A DNA stretch of 64,000 bases from Rhodosorus marinus (Eukaryota; Rhodophyta; Stylonematophyceae; Stylonematales; Stylonemataceae): positions 2,251,001-2,315,000 of the forward strand of contig JAMWBK010000005.1 in NCBI GenBank assembly GCA_029953675.1. Direction: 5' to 3'. A model generated the notes under the pieces. The model was not told the DNA's origin. It saw only the letters and a list, made by a program, of their open reading frames with translations, and made no database searches. This document shows positions 9,967-39,482 of the stretch, in pieces (within the stretch, counting starts at the first letter, position 1; each line of letters begins with the position of its first letter). The position numbers and the translations under genes are program-made.

Positions 9967-11867
9967 TCTTCAAATACTGTGTGATCCTAGTATTGCTTCT
10001 CCTGGTTGTTCAGCTTCGGTTGTGAATCTGTCTCGCAAGACGATGATCGCCGGATCGAACCCTTCCCCCTCCCTTCCACATCTCCAAGACCGCTATATGC
10101 TGTTGGTTTCAACCCGGGAAGGTGTAGGAGCCCGTGCGGTGGGTTAAGCGCGAAAGTGGTCGCTTCCCTTTTGAACTAAGAAAAAAAGGAACTTGCTCCT
10201 CACAATCAACCATGGAAAGTGTTGCTTTGAGGAATAGTTTGAAGCGAACAACACAAGTAAGTCGCATCACCCCAACCAACTTTGGATGAGCAGCGATGGG
10301 AACCCGGGGATAGGTGGGGTTGCGACGTTATAAGAGGCTACAGAGTACAAGCTATGCCATGCAAAATGATCATGAGCTTGGCTAGACGCTCGCTACAGGA
10401 TTACCAGAGGCAGCTCAGTTCTCAAACACTTCAATAAATGCTAAACGAAATCTGTCGACGGTGCCCGAATCAAAAATGTGACCATTCGGACGTCATGGCA
10501 ACAAAAGTCGGAACGGCCTTTCAGAATGCTGAGCTAGGCTTACTTTAGTACGAGAAAACTACAAAACGATGTCTCCCTGACATCCAGCCTCGCTCAACTC
10601 GGGACGAGTCTTCCCGGTCCGTTAGCATGAGCAAAACAACCTTGTTGGCTATCATGAGAATCATGCAAAAAAAAAAAGGCACAAGAGCATCCAGAGATGC
10701 GTGAAGAGCCACTATCCAGAACAGCTACTAAACCGAACACAGCCAATCCCAAACCGTCCCCGACTAATTCCTCGTTCATCCATTTCCACTATGGTCACCT
10801 TCCACCCGAGCAAAAAGTAAGAAACAAAATACACCGACCGAGATACGTTCTCGTGTTTCGGACAGGCTGTCCCAAAATTCACATGAATGCGGATTTCTGG
10901 TGCTGGCGAGAGATTTCTAATTTTTTCCTCGCTCGGATTTTGGAAGAACGTACTTTTGGTTTATGTATGAAGGCGTGAGGAGGTTTTCTTCTTTGTCGAA
11001 TTCGTTGCTGAAGATGGAAGTTGGATTCTGGGAAGGAGCATGACAAGGATCCCACGCCTAGTACTTGTCATGTGCAATTTAATGTTTTTTGATGGTCTCG
11101 CTGGATTCCGGATCTAGTCTTCGTTTTGCAGCTCAGTCGTCGATCCTTCGGAAACCAGAAGAGGTCGCCGTCTCGTCAAGACATTTCTCAGCAACTGAAT
11201 CTAAGGACGAGGGGGACTTTGGGGTGATTCTTATGAGATTTGCGCTGCAGTAGGCTAAACAACACATAGTGTAACATTCCGACCATTCCTCCCATTTCAT
11301 CCTGGATATCTGAACAGAAGAAACCAGCCGAGATATGTTTTTTGTGGAGGACATGCTGTCCCTACGTATGCAACGCTGAATGTGGGTTTTTGACCATGTT
11401 TGCGAGGATTTGTGAAAAGAAAAAAAATTTCGTATTGAAGAGGACGGCTTTGGATGGAACAGCTAGTTAGCAGAAATTGTTTTCGTTGAGAGAGGAATTT
11501 GTGGTTGTACGTTTTGATGAGGGTAGTGGATTTGTATAGATTCATTGTCGCTTATGAGCAGTTTTAGTTTTCAGCGTTTTTTCGTGGATTCGGATCTAGT
11601 TGTAGCTTAAAAACTGGAGCTGTGGATATCCTGAGGATGCTTCCGATGATGGATTGATGCACGTGAAGAGGTGCTAATTCTTCTTTGGGATTGTGGAATC
11701 GGACCTAGTGGTACTTTGAGGCTGAAGCTTGTGTGATCCTGGGCAAGGGGAACCAGTCTGTCGCCGATTCTGTTTTCTGATGATGAGGTGGTCTTCTGAG
11801 ATGCTGGGCTGATGCGTATGGGACGTGTTGCACGTATTTTGCTGTTCGTGTAAACTTGGTTTTGGGT
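9967..11867. other. intergenic region between divergent genes, with diverged repeats
   Basis: It separates the minus-strand WrbA-like gene from the plus-strand BEACH gene. Short frames (10697-10978, 11297-11545) are not family-like. The right half is G/T-rich on the plus strand, the composition seen in leaders here, and holds the diverged tandem repeat listed separately. Confidence 0.5.
10830..11800. repeat. two diverged tandem copies of about 485 bp
   Basis: The block CCGAGATA.GTT...TGT...GGACA.GCTGTCCC...GAATG.GG.TTT occurs at 10835-10900 and again at 11328-11390. A second shared block, GGATTC.GGATCTAGT, follows each at nearly the same distance (about 242 and 239 bp; 11101 and 11583). A third weaker match to that block (GGAATCGGACCTAGT) is at 11696. 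Spacing and order indicate an old tandem duplication in the upstream region or 5' leader of the BEACH gene. Confidence 0.55.
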
Positions 11868-24447
<12,580 letters not shown>

Positions 24448-24506
24448 TCTTCGCCTGTAAAAAAAATTTAGCTTAGAAAAAGAAGTTATTACTCGTCTAT
24501 CCAGTC

Positions 24507-25263
24507 ATGAGCATCCAGCAACCTGTTGTTCTTCGGTCACTCTGCAAGAACCCTAGTCGCTCACTAATGGTGCAGGACGCTGTCCCAGACAGTCCCTTTC
24601 TTGAGGCAGGATTAGGATCTCCTTTCGTATCGGACGTTACCTTTTGACGTTACATCGAGTAACGAATAATAGCGTGATGGTGGTGAGACTTTGGAGAACA
24701 TGAACCTCCCACCAGGTCCCGTGCATTCCGTCACACTTGGTACGGTACAGCCACCAGAAGCAAAGATCCATCGGGGTTCATGACCTCGAACTCTTCCCTG
24801 TGAAGGATTTGGGAGTCATGCCCGAGCGCGCTTCCTCACAGAAGCTGCGGAACTTCTACACGGCGAATTTGACTCCCAAACCCTAGTGCGAGTGGATTTG
24901 AACCGGCTCCTATGGCGTGGTACGGCTCGGCTGGCGATTCATGCCGTGCTTTGGGGATGATAATGTCCGGACACTGATTCCCATAGAACGTAGTGCCTTA
25001 TCCCGCTTACGGGTTTCCTTAACCTACAATAATCTGCGTTTCTTTCGTATCCGTAGCGCTACACCCAGATGCTGAAGCAAATGGAGACGAACCTTCCACC
25101 AAAACAGCGGGGACGTGACGTACACGACCTGTTCCTTTCAGTATCAGAGGTCAGGTGCGCTGGTTTGACTACTTGGTCCAGACGGAACCCTTCGAACTCG
25201 AAGAATCTGTGGATAGAATGTGCCAACAACTGCACAAGGAGACACATCTGCATGGTTCTATAT
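24507..25263 (+). CDS. hypothetical protein, about five exons
   Basis: ATG at 24507. Exons 24507-24626, 24697-24739, 24806-24945 and one from 25057 all keep phase, giving MSIQQPVVLRSLCKNPSR..., then FLTEAAELLHGEFDSQTLV, LNRLLWRGTARLAIHA and QMLKQMETNLPPKQRG. The last part, VRWFDYLVQTEPFELEESV and after, ends at TAG 25261-25263. To join the last two parts an unusually short intron of about 35 nt (25132-25166 or so) is needed; otherwise there is a frameshift. The gene starts only 60 bp after the BEACH stop codon, so it might be part of one transcript unit. I do not recognise the family. Confidence 0.45.
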
Positions 25264-25445
25264 AGCAGACAGTGTTTGAGGAGGTTGAGTAAGAGGAGAT
25301 GGGAATCGATGGGTTCTGGAGAAGCTATTTAAGGACTGGGGAACGGTAAGAGGACAACTTAGTAAAAAGCGTTTGTGGTGCGGTGAAGTGATCAGGTTTG
25401 GTTTTGGGTGTGAGGTGACGGGAATGAACGAGGGAGCTTGAAAGG

Positions 25446-30824
<5,379 letters not shown>

Positions 30825-31018
30825 CTGCTTGCTAGAATAGAAACTTGTATATATTGCAGCTAAATCATAACTCCACACCCATACCACCTCCACCTCCCAA
30901 GTCAACCCTAGTATGGCCTCGACATACGCCTCCCGCAAGACTTGACATTTGCCACACCTAGGAACAAGAGGAAATTTCGTTGATCCTCAAAGAAGACCAT
31001 CACAGGGGGAGTAAAAGA

Positions 31019-31209
31019 GGTGCTCCGCAACAGAAAGCAGTGCGAAATCTGAGCAAAGCGCGGTAAACGGGCGTGGCAAGCCACTAACCAAACATAAACC
31101 CCTCCAGAAAAATATTTGTAACAAAAGCATCTAAAATTTAGATGCATCAAGTTGTTACACTTGATAGAACAGATACTACACTTGATCTTAGCCAAAAGGC
31201 CGAGAAGAT
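31019..31209 (-). ncRNA. U2: U2 spliceosomal snRNA
   Basis: The minus strand from 31209 begins ATCTTCTCGGCCTTTTGGCT, followed by AAGATCAAGTGTAGTATCTG, the near-invariant U2 5' end including the branch-point-pairing GTAGTA. A Sm-like site, AATATTTTTCTGG, lies at about 31107-31119 and 3' stem-loops follow, ending in GGAGCACC at 31019. The length of 191 nt fits U2. It pairs with the intron branch site in the spliceosome. Convergent with the PRP16 gene. Confidence 0.95.
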
Positions 31210-31253
31210 ACCTTCCGAAACCCTCATCAACCCCTTCCCGAGTTCCACAGCTA

Positions 31254-31261
31254 CTTATATA
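31254..31261 (-). promoter_or_regulatory. TATA-like element of the U2 gene
   Basis: On the minus strand TATATAAG lies about 45-52 bp before the predicted U2 5' end. TATA elements near this position occur in snRNA genes of plants. No further upstream element could be recognised. Confidence 0.4.
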
Positions 31262-32972
31262 CCTTTTCCCTCGAGCGATTTCATTAAATCCAATTGTGGG
31301 TTTAATCACACCGCCTCTAAAACTTTAAAAATTCCATTTAGTATTCTTACACCGCACCAGGGAACGCTAAGAGCAATATAGAGCGACTTCGGGAATATAG
31401 GTTTTTTAGCGTTAATTCCGTTTCCTTAACGCACAAATGTTGGTTTATATGGTTTATATGGTTTCAGCCATCCGGCATCCCTCAGAATCGACAATTCCGC
31501 TTTTGCTTTGTACTGTGAAGGACTTATTGTTTCAAGTCCTCCATTCCGCGGTTCCTCCTAAAACGGAACCACCCTGTAAATAAACAGAAGCGGCGGGATT
31601 CGACGGCAAGCTCGATGATCCTTGTGCGAGAGGGTCAAGGAGCAGTGGAAATATCAAATCTGTGTTATTTGCGAAATTTTGTATTCGATCAATATTACTC
31701 CGGACGCCTGCACTGAGGGACAGAATTCTTGTAGGACTGGTTGAAGGCGAGAAGTATTGCGCGTTCACAGCGTTAACTCGGACCGTTGCGGTACCCGAAA
31801 CGAATCATATGAGAAGTATTATGCGGGAGAGGATCGTGAGAGAAGATGGGTTAGTAGAAGATATCATCCTAAGCGTCAGTTAAGCATCGATAGCTGGTTC
31901 ATTGTTAGTTACATTGAGTCCACACGTCCAAAGCTCACCCACTGGCAAGAAATACAATCTCATCCGCGTGGACGAACGTTGGTCATCCGCACGCAAGACC
32001 TCTTATTATCTCGTGTCTTGTCAATAGTTTGATACGTATGCCTATCTAGGAAAACGTTCAAGGTTGCCGTATTTTGGAGAATTCAAAGCGTCTCAACCGA
32101 GCTCATTCCAGTTCATTCAAAGTCTAACCAACTATCTCAATCTCTGCCTCATTTCAGACACCCTTAAATGGCTCAATAGTATCATCAATGCGGTCTTCCA
32201 GAAGACCATCCACGTCCGAAGGTCTGGACGCACCTGCGGCGGGTTTGCCTCAATATAAAGAGCAATTCAAAAACGCGTATACTTAGGTCAGCTAACAAGC
32301 TGGGTCTAGTAGAGCCACCGGCTTTCCTACTGCCTTGTGAGCGCACCGTCATTGTCCAGATTTGACTTTCTTGTGCACTTGCCCTCCCCGCATCAACTTG
32401 TTAAGAAGGAAACCTGCTGCTTGAATCTGCGGAGCAGCACCCAGAGCACACTGTGGTCAGCTGCGATCGCCAAGGTAGGCACATAGATTGCGACAGTAGG
32501 TAGTCCATGAAACTCAGGTCAACTTTTCGAGTTTTGTTTTAAGAAGACGGAAGTCGATACTTCATGACTGCCCGCGAAAAACCGAAGTGCAAAACCAGGA
32601 CAAGGCCTTTCGATGAAATTTGGATGTACCAATACTCGCTGTCCCAAATGTGGCTTGCAAGCGCTCCATTGCTTGCTACTGCGGCGCTCTAAAACAGCAA
32701 AACTACAACAATACCAGCAGGTAGAGACCTAATGCATCCTAGTGAACCCATCATATTCAAGATCAGCTGATCTCCACCTGTGACAATACAAAGCGCTTCC
32801 CTTTTCGCAATTAGTGCCCGAGAGATTTTTCGCCTCTTGGGCGAGCACCACTCCCTACTGCGAGCCTAATGCACCATGGAATTTTGAACCTTTACTTCAT
32901 CAAATGGTCTAAAGAACACACGCCCAAAGGCTCAGGCCGCAATATCCTATAGGTTTAGAAACCACTAAACGC
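31262..32972. other. intergenic between U2 and LHCR genes
   Basis: Only short frames (31662-31883, 31757-32032, 32064-32258), none family-like. The last several hundred bases before 32973 are probably the 3' UTR of the minus-strand LHCR gene. Confidence 0.5.
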
Positions 32973-33831
32973 TTAACTGACTGGGTAGCCAGTGGGTGTG
33001 AACACGCCGGACTTGAGCTGACTGATGGCACCCTATTCAGGACAAAACGAAAGATCATTCCTATCAGTATCTCGAGCACTTGTTAGAAACAAAGATAAAA
33101 GGCTCGGTGCATACCTGCTTGGTCAAAAGGGCCTGGTGGATGAAACCTCCAATTGCGATCATTGCAAGACGGCCATTCTTAATCTCGGCAGCCTTATACC
33201 AGGTGAGAGACTTATCGCTCCTGCCAAGATTCAGCGGATCGAATCCATACACTCCAGGCTCCCAGTTCTCAGTGTAATAAATCTTATCAAACGAAATTGC
33301 TTCGCAGGTAAGCACGAACAACAGGATCTGAATGAGTCCAGCCTTGGGGACCTGGTTGAACGCATCCAGCGGGTTGGTGTTCGAAAAGACATCAGCGGGC
33401 AGGTGTATAAACTCGGGGAATACCCATCCGAGAACCGCAAGCACTAGTGACGAAAATCAAACCAGAACGCAGAAGGGGCAAAGTCAGGTTTCCCTCTTGT
33501 TAATCCAGCTTCAAACTGTTAACCTTCTCCAACATCTTGAATACAATGCCAGCAAGAAACGAGAATGGGAGCAGGAAGACTTACTGCAAATACGGCCATG
33601 CTTAATCTCCGCCTCCTGCAAGAACTTCAAGTCGTACATGCTGGAGAAACCGAGCGGGTCGAAGTCCGCAAAAGCTGGGGCGTTCGGGTCGAGTGTTGGT
33701 ACGCTGTCAAGGAAGGGCACCGACGCAGACGCCTTCATGGTGACGGTCGCCGCAGACTTGGGCACCCTGGCGCAAACTCGCGATCCATGGAAGGAAGATT
33801 TGGTTACCGTGACTCCAGAAACAAAGGCCAT
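32973..33831 (-). CDS. LHCR: light-harvesting chlorophyll a-binding protein, LHCR type
   Basis: Exons 33831-33585, 33443-33115 and 33032-32973 give 211 aa. The N-terminus MAFVSGVTVTKSSFHGSR is a transit peptide with Phe at position 3, cleaved somewhere around residues 30-35. Helix one carries the chlorophyll-binding EIKHGRICMLAVLGW (residues 75-89), helix three EIKNGRLAMIAIGGF (169-183), and the middle helix is GLIQILLFVLTCEAI. GVYGFDPLNL is also typical. LHCR proteins sit around photosystem I in red algae. The C-terminus is GVFTPTGYPVS. The first exon is preceded on its coding strand by a G/A-rich leader. No signal peptide stands before the transit peptide, arguing for a primary plastid. Confidence 0.95.
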
Positions 33832-35328
33832 TTTTTTTCTCACACAATCTGAGCACCAACTATCTTGAAAGCCTCTCGAAAACAACAAAACCACAAACTA
33901 CAACCTCCCCCAACCTCTCTCACACTCCTTTCCCCGTTTCCCCTTCACATCCACAACCACTGCTTAGCTCCTCTCTTTTTTGACCCAGAGCCCCATTCAT
34001 CCCATTCCCAGAAATCCCTCTACGCCCAGTACAAGAACACCTCTATCTCTAGCGACAAAACTATTGCAAAATTCAAAACAACTGGGAGGGACAATCTGAC
34101 CCAAGAGCCAAAATTGAAGGCCGATCCCAATCTAGCACATGTATTCTCTATAAAATCCTATATTGTAAACTATTTCCAATTTTATAGTAATTTAGCAACT
34201 AATCTCAGATACTGTCTTTATTTAGAGAAAGCTACATCTTAGGATATGTGTAGCTGACGATTTCATGTGAAAAGCAATGTGTCCTGCGAGATCGATCATA
34301 GTCCTCCAATAGGAGTCACCGACCAATTGATGGGCTTACCAAAAATTTCATACCAATAATTGCTCAACACGCGTCAAACAATCTCCATGGCTAATGATCT
34401 CCTCACAACGAATTGGCAGTCTGTTTTTCTAGTTTTCGTTGATTTTTGGAGGACCAGAGCTTCCCGTTGGGCAGTCGCAAACGTACGACGCGTGGCTAGC
34501 ATTAATTAGCTGTCATATAAACTATATTGGTAATAAATAAGGATTTACTTAACGAAGCTTGTTCTGTTGGTCCAATGCGAGAATGCTCCATTAAATCTTA
34601 TAGAAATATTAAAAATATCTTAAGTTGATTTTGTAATGAATGAACAAAAACCATTCTACAGCGAAAAAATATCATACTTTCTGCACGAGCACCACCACCC
34701 AAAAGAACAGAAGAAAAATTTCGTTCTGGGGCTTATTTTTGAAATACACAAAAACTACGCTCTGCTTTTCAACAATTTTGATTGTATTAGTCAAAAGAGG
34801 CATCCTGCAGACCAAAGCCAGTCGAGATGTGGAGACGTTTATGATGGCACCCCCCTTGAGACGAGTCGACGGTTGTAGGTTTCTAAGCAAACGCAATTTT
34901 TAGGGGCAACCTACTATTGTTTTTCGTTTAATACAGGTTTTCTTGAATAATTAGCATGGTTATTGTGAATACGACGTTCGCACGGGTTAGCTTAAGAATT
35001 TTGAAGGAGGGGTTAAATCGAGGAATGTTCGAACGGATATTGAGTCAGGATAGCAATCCTAACAGCCCCTTGTTGCTTCTTACTTTTCCAATGGATTGCT
35101 GCAGGGCTGGTTTGATGACAGGCCTTGATCCTGATGGCTTCGGGTAAGGGTTTGGGGTTTGGGAGGGGGGGGTGTGGGGTGGAGAGGGTGAATATGCGGG
35201 TTTGGTTTGCACTGGGTGAGAAGGTAGTTGGTTAAGGAAGGGGATCGGAAAGGCTGAGGTTGTTTGATAAGGAGAGTTTTTTATCCTTTTGTTTTGCTTT
35301 ATTGCGAGCCTTGAAAACAAACAGGAAG
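33832..35328. other. A+T-rich divergent intergenic region
   Basis: It lies between LHCR (-) and the small gene at 35329 (+). The left 180 bp are C/T-rich on the plus strand (the LHCR leader); the right 180 bp are G-rich (the leader of the next gene). The middle is A+T-rich with no credible gene. The frames at 34636-34903 overlap each other and look random. Confidence 0.5.
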
Positions 35329-35973
35329 ATGGCATCGATTGCAAGTGGAGTAGCGGTTTCCGCGGGTAAGTTTTAGCACGATCTGAAGTCCTTTGGTTGG
35401 GATCACGATTGTTAACCTTGGAAGCGGTTGTTCTTCTTGTGTGTTCTTTTTGTTGGTTTTGTGTGGAAAGGAACGTTCGTTCTGGCGGGTGCTAGTGTAA
35501 GCTTGACTAGGCCTCATGAAGAGGTCCATGTTATCACGCAGATGCCCTCGCTGCAGGAGAGAATTAAAGTTCTTTTCGGAAGATTTGTAAGTGTCATTTA
35601 TCTTGCTGGCCACTGGTCTTTTCGTAATTGGTTCTTCGTCTCTGACGGTATGACTATCTTTAAAAAAATCTTTTCGGGAACGCAGAAGTCGGCCTCCAAC
35701 GAATCTAGCTCCGAAACACCGGCGGCGATGCCCACCAAGCAATATGTCGAAGTTGAGGCGCCCAAGACATCGAACGTAAGTTATTTTCTGCAGGCAAGTG
35801 CTGGTTATGATAACGACCTTACTTTGCTAAAAAGTGAAGTCTGTCATGCGGATGGACAGATCGGTGGAGACGATGGAGGGGCTGCCCCACCAACTCCGTT
35901 CGAGAAGTTCAGATTCCGTCCGTCGAAGCTGCCAGGCCCACCGAAGCCGTATGACCCGAACACAGCCATTTAG
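35329..35973 (+). CDS. hypothetical small protein, four exons
   Basis: Exons 35329-35365, 35471-35586, 35686-35775 and 35860-35973 keep phase and give 118 aa. The first 24 residues, MASIASGVAVSAGTFVLAGA and on, form a small-residue hydrophobic stretch that could be a signal anchor or membrane segment. Next comes QMPSLQERIKVLFGRFKS, then a Ser/Glu linker and a Pro-rich end (PPTPFEKFRFRPSKLPGPP). A G-rich leader with a run of G precedes the ATG, as for other genes here. I do not recognise the family; a small organelle or membrane protein is only a guess. Confidence 0.6.
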
Positions 35974-36153
35974 AGTTCCTAGGGTATGCTAACCTGCGTG
36001 AGGGGATGTCTATACACAGCAGGGCGTTTTTACGAGATCCTGCAATTCGTTCTCCAGCGCAGAAATAAAAACCAGACAGACTCAAACCTATCCTTCTCGG
36101 GGCCAGCGAGTACGGGTTTGCGCGGTATGTGGGTGTGGTAGTGGGCATCCCAG

Positions 36154-37330
36154 ATGCCTTTCGGGAGTACCGGATTCTCAAAAGTCAAAATGGAAGGAAC
36201 TTATTATGCCTATGTCTTACGCAACATTCTTTCCAGAGCGATCTGGTCCGCCCTTCCGGCGGCCTTCTTCGGCACTGCCAGCCTTTTTGCCAAGTGCGCA
36301 ATGAGAGTGAACGTCCTACGTATCCTAGCGACTTAACACACGCGAATCTTAGAGCCGTCCGCTTGTATCCACTTCGTCATCTGGACGGTCCGTATTTTAC
36401 CGCCTTGCTCCCGAAAAGCCGTTCGCATGCCGGTACTACTCTGATGGCATCCGGGATGCCAATGCACTTAGCACGCCACTATGTGTGAGAGTACTAAATA
36501 CATTTATGGTAAACCAATTAGATGTTCTGAAACTTCTCTGATACCCAGCTATTCGGAAAGTTATGATTCCCAGAATACTTGGATTCAACGATGGGACCCT
36601 GCTGAGTGAACATTACAACAGCTCGTTCGCGGTTATTCCAAGGTACGGAAAAATTTGTGTGCAAGAGCCATGCGTCAAGGTCCACTTGCGTGTTCCAACC
36701 AATCCTCGAGAAAGTAAGAGTTTGGGCGGGGGCTTGAGTCCTCCAGTCGGAACTAGTTTTATTGGTTCAGAATCTAAAAGCCTCAGCATGATGGAGGAGA
36801 ACTCAAATTCATGCCAATCCATCTTTGGAGACTGTCCTGCGGAACTCTCCTCTCTATCCTCTCCGCGTAAGTGCATCTGCTTGCGCAGCGCTTTGGAACA
36901 TCAGTTTCTGTCATCCTTCAAGCTTACGGCGGAATCGTTAGGGACTCGGCAGTCTCAAAGGAGTTTGAACCGTGCATGTTCATGGCTAGGACAAGTCAAG
37001 CACTAGCTCAAGTGTCAATGGACACGCACGACGTTCCTCACTTGCGGCGCAGTTTGCTACTACAGTCTGGGAAGGTGGAGAAATCAAAATTATTTCTAAT
37101 AATTAGACACAAGTATCATATTAGATTTGATTGGACTATTCGAGGAACGAGTATATGTTTGATTTAATAATTGTAATATTTCCTACAGACTTTCGAACAA
37201 CTCTGAAAAGACCATGCTTACTTTACTGGAAGCTTGGGAACGCTGGAAGACATCGACAGCGTTGGCTTTTGTAGCGGAAGCCTCAGCATCAAACTGCTGT
37301 ACAAAAACTTTTTTGGGAGCAGAGTTTTGA
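36154..37330 (+). CDS. unrecognised multi-exon gene
   Basis: Several stretches look coding and are bounded by good splice sites. These are 36154-36486 (frames include NESERPTYPSDLTHANLRAV), 36563-36716 (MIPRILGFNDGTLLSEHYNS and on, donor GTAAGAG), 36774-36867 (donor GTAAGTG), about 36925-37075 and 37191-37330 (NNSEKTMLTLLEAWERWKTS, stop TGA). Phase between the last two pieces is not resolved, so one boundary is wrong or an exon is missed. No family recognised. It ends 140 bp before the DCAF4-like gene on the same strand. Confidence 0.4.
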
Positions 37331-37468
37331 TAGTCTGGTTGTTACGGTTGAAGGCGTTTCTATTCTGCTCGGAGTTCTTCTTCTGTTCCTCAGCGTCAGC
37401 CTCGGATGACAGAGGTATGATATATCCATCGTCTGTGGCGCTCTGTTTCGGGTTTCGTCCAATCGAAG

Positions 37469-38949
37469 ATGTCTCCCAAGCTACCCAGTCTTGGAAAACT
37501 TCCTGGTCTAGAGTTTGACAATGAAAATGGCAGGTACGTCCGTGATGGAGCAGCGTCATAAACCACCGCGGAGTCCAATTTTTGAAATGAGGATAACGTC
37601 GTTCACCCTTCAGGTACTATCCTAGCGGATACGCACAAAAAAGGGATACTTCTAACTACACAGAGCCCCATGCAACCGGCTCAAATAACGCAGACGGGAT
37701 TTTTCGGACCATACTTCAGCACGAGACGGGCCAAACACGGAGGACCAGGGACTTACAAACCTCGGCATGGACAGACATACACATGCGAAACGTGCGCGAG
37801 GATCATCTAATCTCCTTCCAAAGCCACTTGCGTTTTTCTATAAACGAGGAGGGCTGCTTTCCGGCCGAACTACCATGTCCTTCAAGGGTATCAACCGGAG
37901 AACAGGTAAGGATCTCAGGTGGTTACTCGCCACGCTCATGTCCATTGAACTGGATCGAGTCCTGAGACACCGAACACTGTTTGCCTTAGACGTGCTTCCA
38001 ACTTTCCAGCATTGAGAAGAGCGGTTCTTTGCCACAGAGCGTTGCTGTTGAGCAAAGTGCAGGGTTTTATCCAGACCAAGTAGAATGGTTCGATCGCGGA
38101 AGGAGCTCCGACTTGTTCGTGGTAGTTGGGATGGATACCCGGGGGGGGAATGTCAGCTATATGGCTAGAGTGGAAGATCGTCAGTCGTTTCGAGTCCCCG
38201 CGAAGGAGGTATTGATGTTCAACACCCGGTCCAATACCATCGCATCTGTGTCAGCAACGTCCTCGGGCTCATCAGCTCCGTACGTTGCATTCTCTAAAGG
38301 TAGTTCCGTCCTCCTCTACAACGTTGGCGAAAGTAGGATGGAGAAGAGTGAAACCCTGCTCACTCATAAGGAAGCGAAAGTTTCCTCTCTTTCCACCACC
38401 TGCGATTCCGTACTGTATGGAACGAGCAATGGCTCGTTGGTCTTGGTTGACAGACGGCAGCCAGAGCGACCGGCGATGAGCTACAGGTCGAGCTATCGAC
38501 ACGAGGACATCAACCCGACTGACAATGGAGTTGTACTGAGCTCCATTTTCCTCGCCAGTTCCTCCAATCGACAGCGCCACCGAAGACGCTCCAAGTGGCG
38601 AAAAGTTGAGGGTTCCAAGGAGGAAGTCCACCCTGGTCAACTTTCCTTGGTGGACCTAAGGATGTTCAGCCGAGGTAATGTCCTTGTGTTCAAAGGGCAT
38701 AAGAATAGTCACCGAAGGTTCTGTTCGTGGTGGTCGCCGTCGGGATTAGCGCCGCTGCTCTGCGGGGGGGATGATATGGGAGTACGTGCTTGGGAAATGA
38801 ATTCGTCGAACACACAGCCTGTGGGTAGATACCAGACAACCGAAGAATCCGGCTATTATCCGTTGAAAGTTGGCTTTGCACAAGGTAGGATTTGGACTAT
38901 GTCACAACATGCGATTCGTACGATATCGCCGATGGAATCGATCCATTGA
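37469..38949 (+). CDS. DCAF4-like WD40 protein
   Basis: Exons 37469-37533, 37614-37905 and 38017-38949 give 429 aa in phase. The N-terminus has LPGLEFDNENGRYYPSG, like the LPGFYFDPEKKRYF motif of DCAF4 (WDR21). The long last exon carries WD40-type repeats (VLYGTSNGSLVLVDRRQP, LLCGGDDMGVRAWEM) with LSLVDLRMF. DCAF4 proteins are substrate receptors of CUL4-DDB1 ubiquitin ligases. Assignment rests on the N-terminal motif and repeat layout; another WD40 family is possible. The stretch around residue 190 (RQRHRRRSKWRK) is strongly basic. Confidence 0.6.
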
Positions 38950-39482
38950 TGAAATGGACAGAAGTGCTCGCAGTAAATAGAAAAGGATGCGTCGCCGCGT
39001 TCCTGGCCCAGGATCTTCGGAACGGCGCAAGTGACCAAGCCGGCCAGTAGCCAGGGAGAATCCCACCCCCTGAACAGTGGTACGATGGGCTTCATATCCC
39101 CGCGTAGACGTTAGCGTATCCACTGGATCTAGAGAATACCGAGACCTTGAAGAACGGGAGACTTATGCCTACGATTGGACTATCTTGAAGAACCTCTTAA
39201 GAGAGGGCTCTGAAGAATTTTTGCGAGCTCGCAGATTTCTACTATAGGAAGATTAATTTTTATTTAGGAAGGAAAAGATAGCTAGTTAAAGAGGGGCCAT
39301 TGTAGTTCGGGCAAGGAAGCCATGAGCACACCGTCTTTCTCAGCCCTTGCTCAAAACTTGTTTCAAATCGCTCCAGGCGTGCCTTTAGAAGCTCGGCGAG
39401 AGCGTGTTTGACTGCGGATTGATCACATCCATCGTCTCTTCGTTTCCACATGCCACTACAAAAATAAGGATATTAACGGTAC
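38950..39482. other. gap with a possible extra exon of the next gene
   Basis: The minus-strand frame 39451-39260 could continue the following gene if the GTAAGT overlapping its stop codon is used as donor with a TAG acceptor about 31 nt on. The added piece includes HALAELLKARLERFETSFEQ. Otherwise this is 3' UTR on both sides. Confidence 0.35.

Noticed and set aside
9749-10147. 132-codon plus-strand frame rich in Ser
   Set aside because: Antisense to the acidic first exon and to the leader of the WrbA-like gene.
36613-36876. Minus-strand 87-codon frame
   Set aside because: Opposite to stretches with good plus-strand splice sites; no family resemblance.
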